DNA of 8,310 nucleotides from positions 1 to 8,310 of the forward strand of contig JADLHV010000152.1 of the NCBI GenBank assembly GCA_020848595.1, in the 5' to 3' direction. The first letter of the stretch is position 1. Each line of letters begins with the position of its first letter. A model generated the notes under the pieces. The model did no database searches. It was not told the origin of the DNA and worked only from the letters and a program-made list of their open reading frames with translations. The position numbers and the translations under genes were made by a program. This DNA comes from Bacteroidia bacterium. Lineage in GTDB: Bacteria; Bacteroidota; Bacteroidia; NS11-12g; UBA955. Positions 7,003-8,310 of this stretch are shown piece after piece.

Positions 7003-8102
7003 TGGCAGAATTAATCATATATAAAAATAAAATTCAACATAATATTAAAACTCTGAGTCACTACTTTTCTGAGAGAAATATTAAGTGGAGTTTGATTACA
7101 AAAGTATTTTCGGGGGATATGGAATTTTTGAAAAATATTTTGACTGATGAAATTATTCAACATATAGATTCTGTTGGCGATTCGAGATTGACAAGTTTAA
7201 AGAATTTGAGAAGCTTAAATCCAGGAATTCGAACAATTTATATCAAACCTCCAGCTAAAATATATGCGGATGAAATTGTAAAATATGCAGATATTACCTT
7301 AAATTCATCCTTAGATACAGTGTTCGCATTAAATGAAGCAGCAGCTAAAATAAATATAGTTCACCAAATCATAATTATGATAGAATTAGGTGAATTACGT
7401 GAAGGCATTATGCGCGAAAATGTTGTTAGATTTTATGAGAAAGTATTCGAATTGCCTAATATTGAAGTCATAGGACTAGGCTCTAATTTAGGTTGTATGT
7501 ATGGTGTCGAACCAACCTACGATAAACTTTTGCAATTAGTATTATATAAAGAATTAATTTCAGCCAAATTTAATAAAAACCTGCCTTTAATATCTGGAGG
7601 TTCTTCAATAACATTGCCCTTGATAGAGAAGGGTATGGTGCCAGAAGAAATTAATCATTTTAGAATTGGTGAAGCTGCTTTTTTTGGTATAACGCCTTCC
7701 AACGATTCACCTTTTAGAGATTTGATTATAGATACGTTTGAATTTTCTGCTAATATCATTGAAATCGAACAAAAGAAAATTGTTCCTGATGGCGTACTTA
7801 GTGATGCCAATATTGGTCATACTGCGGATTTTGATGAAGCCAATAGTTCTGAAACTTCTATTAAAGCTATTTTAGACTTTGGACTTTTAGATGTCGATAT
7901 TAATGATCTTGAATTTATTGATAAATCTATTCATTTTGTAGGAGTAACATCAGATATGTTAGTAGTAGATTTGGGTGAAAATAGAAACCCTAAAGGAGAA
8001 AAAAAATATAGAATAGGCGAGAAATTGACATTTAAATTGAACTATATGGCCACCGCTAGACTATTGAATTCTAAGTTTATTGATAAGATATTTCTTGATT
8101 AA
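7002..8102 (+). CDS. PLP-dependent alanine/ornithine racemase-family enzyme (fold type III)
   Basis: The product is a predicted cytoplasmic enzyme interconverting the L and D forms of an amino acid. The 366 residues align by eye along their whole length with clostridial ornithine racemase, a one-polypeptide relative of alanine racemase. A TIM-barrel N-terminal domain carries the presumed Schiff-base Lys34 in LITKVFSGD. IELGELREGI follows at about 127-136, GLGSNLGCMYGV at about 158-169, SGGSSITLP at about 198-206, and the phosphate-binding type motif RIGEAAFFG at about 221-229. A C-terminal beta domain includes VTSDMLVVDLG (315-325). The region is closer to ornithine-type than classical alanine racemase, but the substrate is not proven. 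TAATG overlap with the symporter gene indicates tight coupling. The gene is complete, uses no visible Shine-Dalgarno, and has codon use like its neighbours. Confidence 0.88.
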   Translation: MAELIIYKNKIQHNIKTLSHYFSERNIKWSLITKVFSGDMEFLKNILTDEIIQHIDSVGDSRLTSLKNLRSLNPGIRTIYIKPPAKIYADEIVKYADITLNSSLDTVFALNEAAAKINIVHQIIIMIELGELREGIMRENVVRFYEKVFELPNIEVIGLGSNLGCMYGVEPTYDKLLQLVLYKELISAKFNKNLPLISGGSSITLPLIEKGMVPEEINHFRIGEAAFFGITPSNDSPFRDLIIDTFEFSANIIEIEQKKIVPDGVLSDANIGHTADFDEANSSETSIKAILDFGLLDVDINDLEFIDKSIHFVGVTSDMLVVDLGENRNPKGEKKYRIGEKLTFKLNYMATARLLNSKFIDKIFLD

Positions 8103-8129
8103 TGGTGTTTTGAAATAAAATTATTAGAA

Positions 8130-8157
8130 AAACATTAAAGACTTTGAATTAGTGTTT
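8130..8157. terminator. Weak stem-loop between convergent genes, possible terminator
   Basis: AAACATTAA (8130-8138) pairs with TTAGTGTTT (8149-8157), with one G-U in the + strand RNA and a 10-base loop. It lies between the stop codons of the PLP gene and the convergent right-edge gene. The stem is A/U-rich. On the - strand it is followed by TTCT and then T-rich sequence, but has one C-A mismatch. It is a plausible weak terminator for one or both genes. Confidence 0.35.
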
Positions 8158-8188
8158 ATATAAGTACTGATAAAATTTGAGCATATCT

Positions 8189-8310
8189 CTAATTTAAATT
8201 ATCATCATGAAGAATGTCTAAAATGGCGACGCATTCATGAACAGAAGCACGTGCAGTAGTATAGTAGTTTTTTCTATCAGCCTTTGAAAACTTGCCAGAG
8301 CCTTCAGCAA
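8189..8310 (-). CDS. Four-helix-bundle protein (S23 / rRNA intervening-sequence type), C-terminal fragment
   Basis: On the reverse strand an open frame enters from the right window edge and ends at TAG (8189-8191), giving 39 complete codons. It reads AEGSGKFSKADRKNYYTTAR and continues into ASVHECVAILDILHDDNLN. The A-E-G-S-G-K/R-F-S-x-x-D pattern, followed by a helix with A/G-S-x-x-E-x-x-A, is the hallmark of the family first seen in proteins encoded by 23S rRNA intervening sequences. Standalone copies are common in Bacteroidota. The family is a small four-helix bundle forming pentamers, also related to the Avd accessory protein of diversity-generating retroelements. Its cellular role is unknown. 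The upstream two-thirds of the gene lies outside the window. Confidence 0.78.
   Translation of the reverse strand, partial: AEGSGKFSKADRKNYYTTARASVHECVAILDILHDDNLN

Noticed and set aside
1..8310. CRISPR array, tRNA, rRNA or insertion sequence
   Set aside because: No regularly spaced repeats, cloverleaf, rRNA signature or transposase-like frame was seen on either strand.

Overview
The window looks like a piece of a low-GC (roughly one third G+C by eye) Bacteroidota chromosome, probably Flavobacteriia or a close relative. Four things point there. Genes lack Shine-Dalgarno sequences. There is a full match to the Bacteroidota -33/-7 promoter (TTG, 20 bases, TAnnTTTG). The protein sequences have Bacteroidota character, including a NodT-type outer membrane lipoprotein. 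A standalone four-helix-bundle (S23-type) gene lies at the right edge. No species is claimed.

Left part (1-4465): the 3' end of a drug-efflux operon on the + strand. An AcrB-like RND pump, cut at its N-terminus by the window edge, overlaps a TolC/OprM-like outer membrane channel lipoprotein. A membrane fusion protein is expected upstream, outside the window. A strong intrinsic terminator (4424-4465) closes the operon.

Middle (4466-5116): about 650 bases with no credible protein gene. The most interesting feature here is a self-contained small-RNA transcription unit: a consensus promoter at 4655-4685, four consecutive hairpins, and a perfect 8-bp rho-independent terminator ending at about 4820. 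This predicts a transcript of about 130 nt that I cannot assign to a known family. A further stem-loop (4822-4876) and several short weak hairpins follow before the next gene.

Right part (5117-8102): a tight three-gene + strand operon made of a GNAT N-acetyltransferase, a sodium:solute symporter, and a fold-type III PLP enzyme resembling ornithine/alanine racemases. The gap after the GNAT gene is 14 bases, and the symporter and PLP gene share one base (TAATG). The set suggests uptake of an amino acid or related small solute followed by racemisation, with acetylation as a possible further step. The substrate is not visible in the sequence.

Right edge (8189-8310, - strand): the last 39 codons of a convergent four-helix-bundle protein gene, cut by the window end. 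A weak stem-loop lies between it and the PLP gene.

No tRNA, rRNA, CRISPR array, insertion sequence or attachment site was seen.
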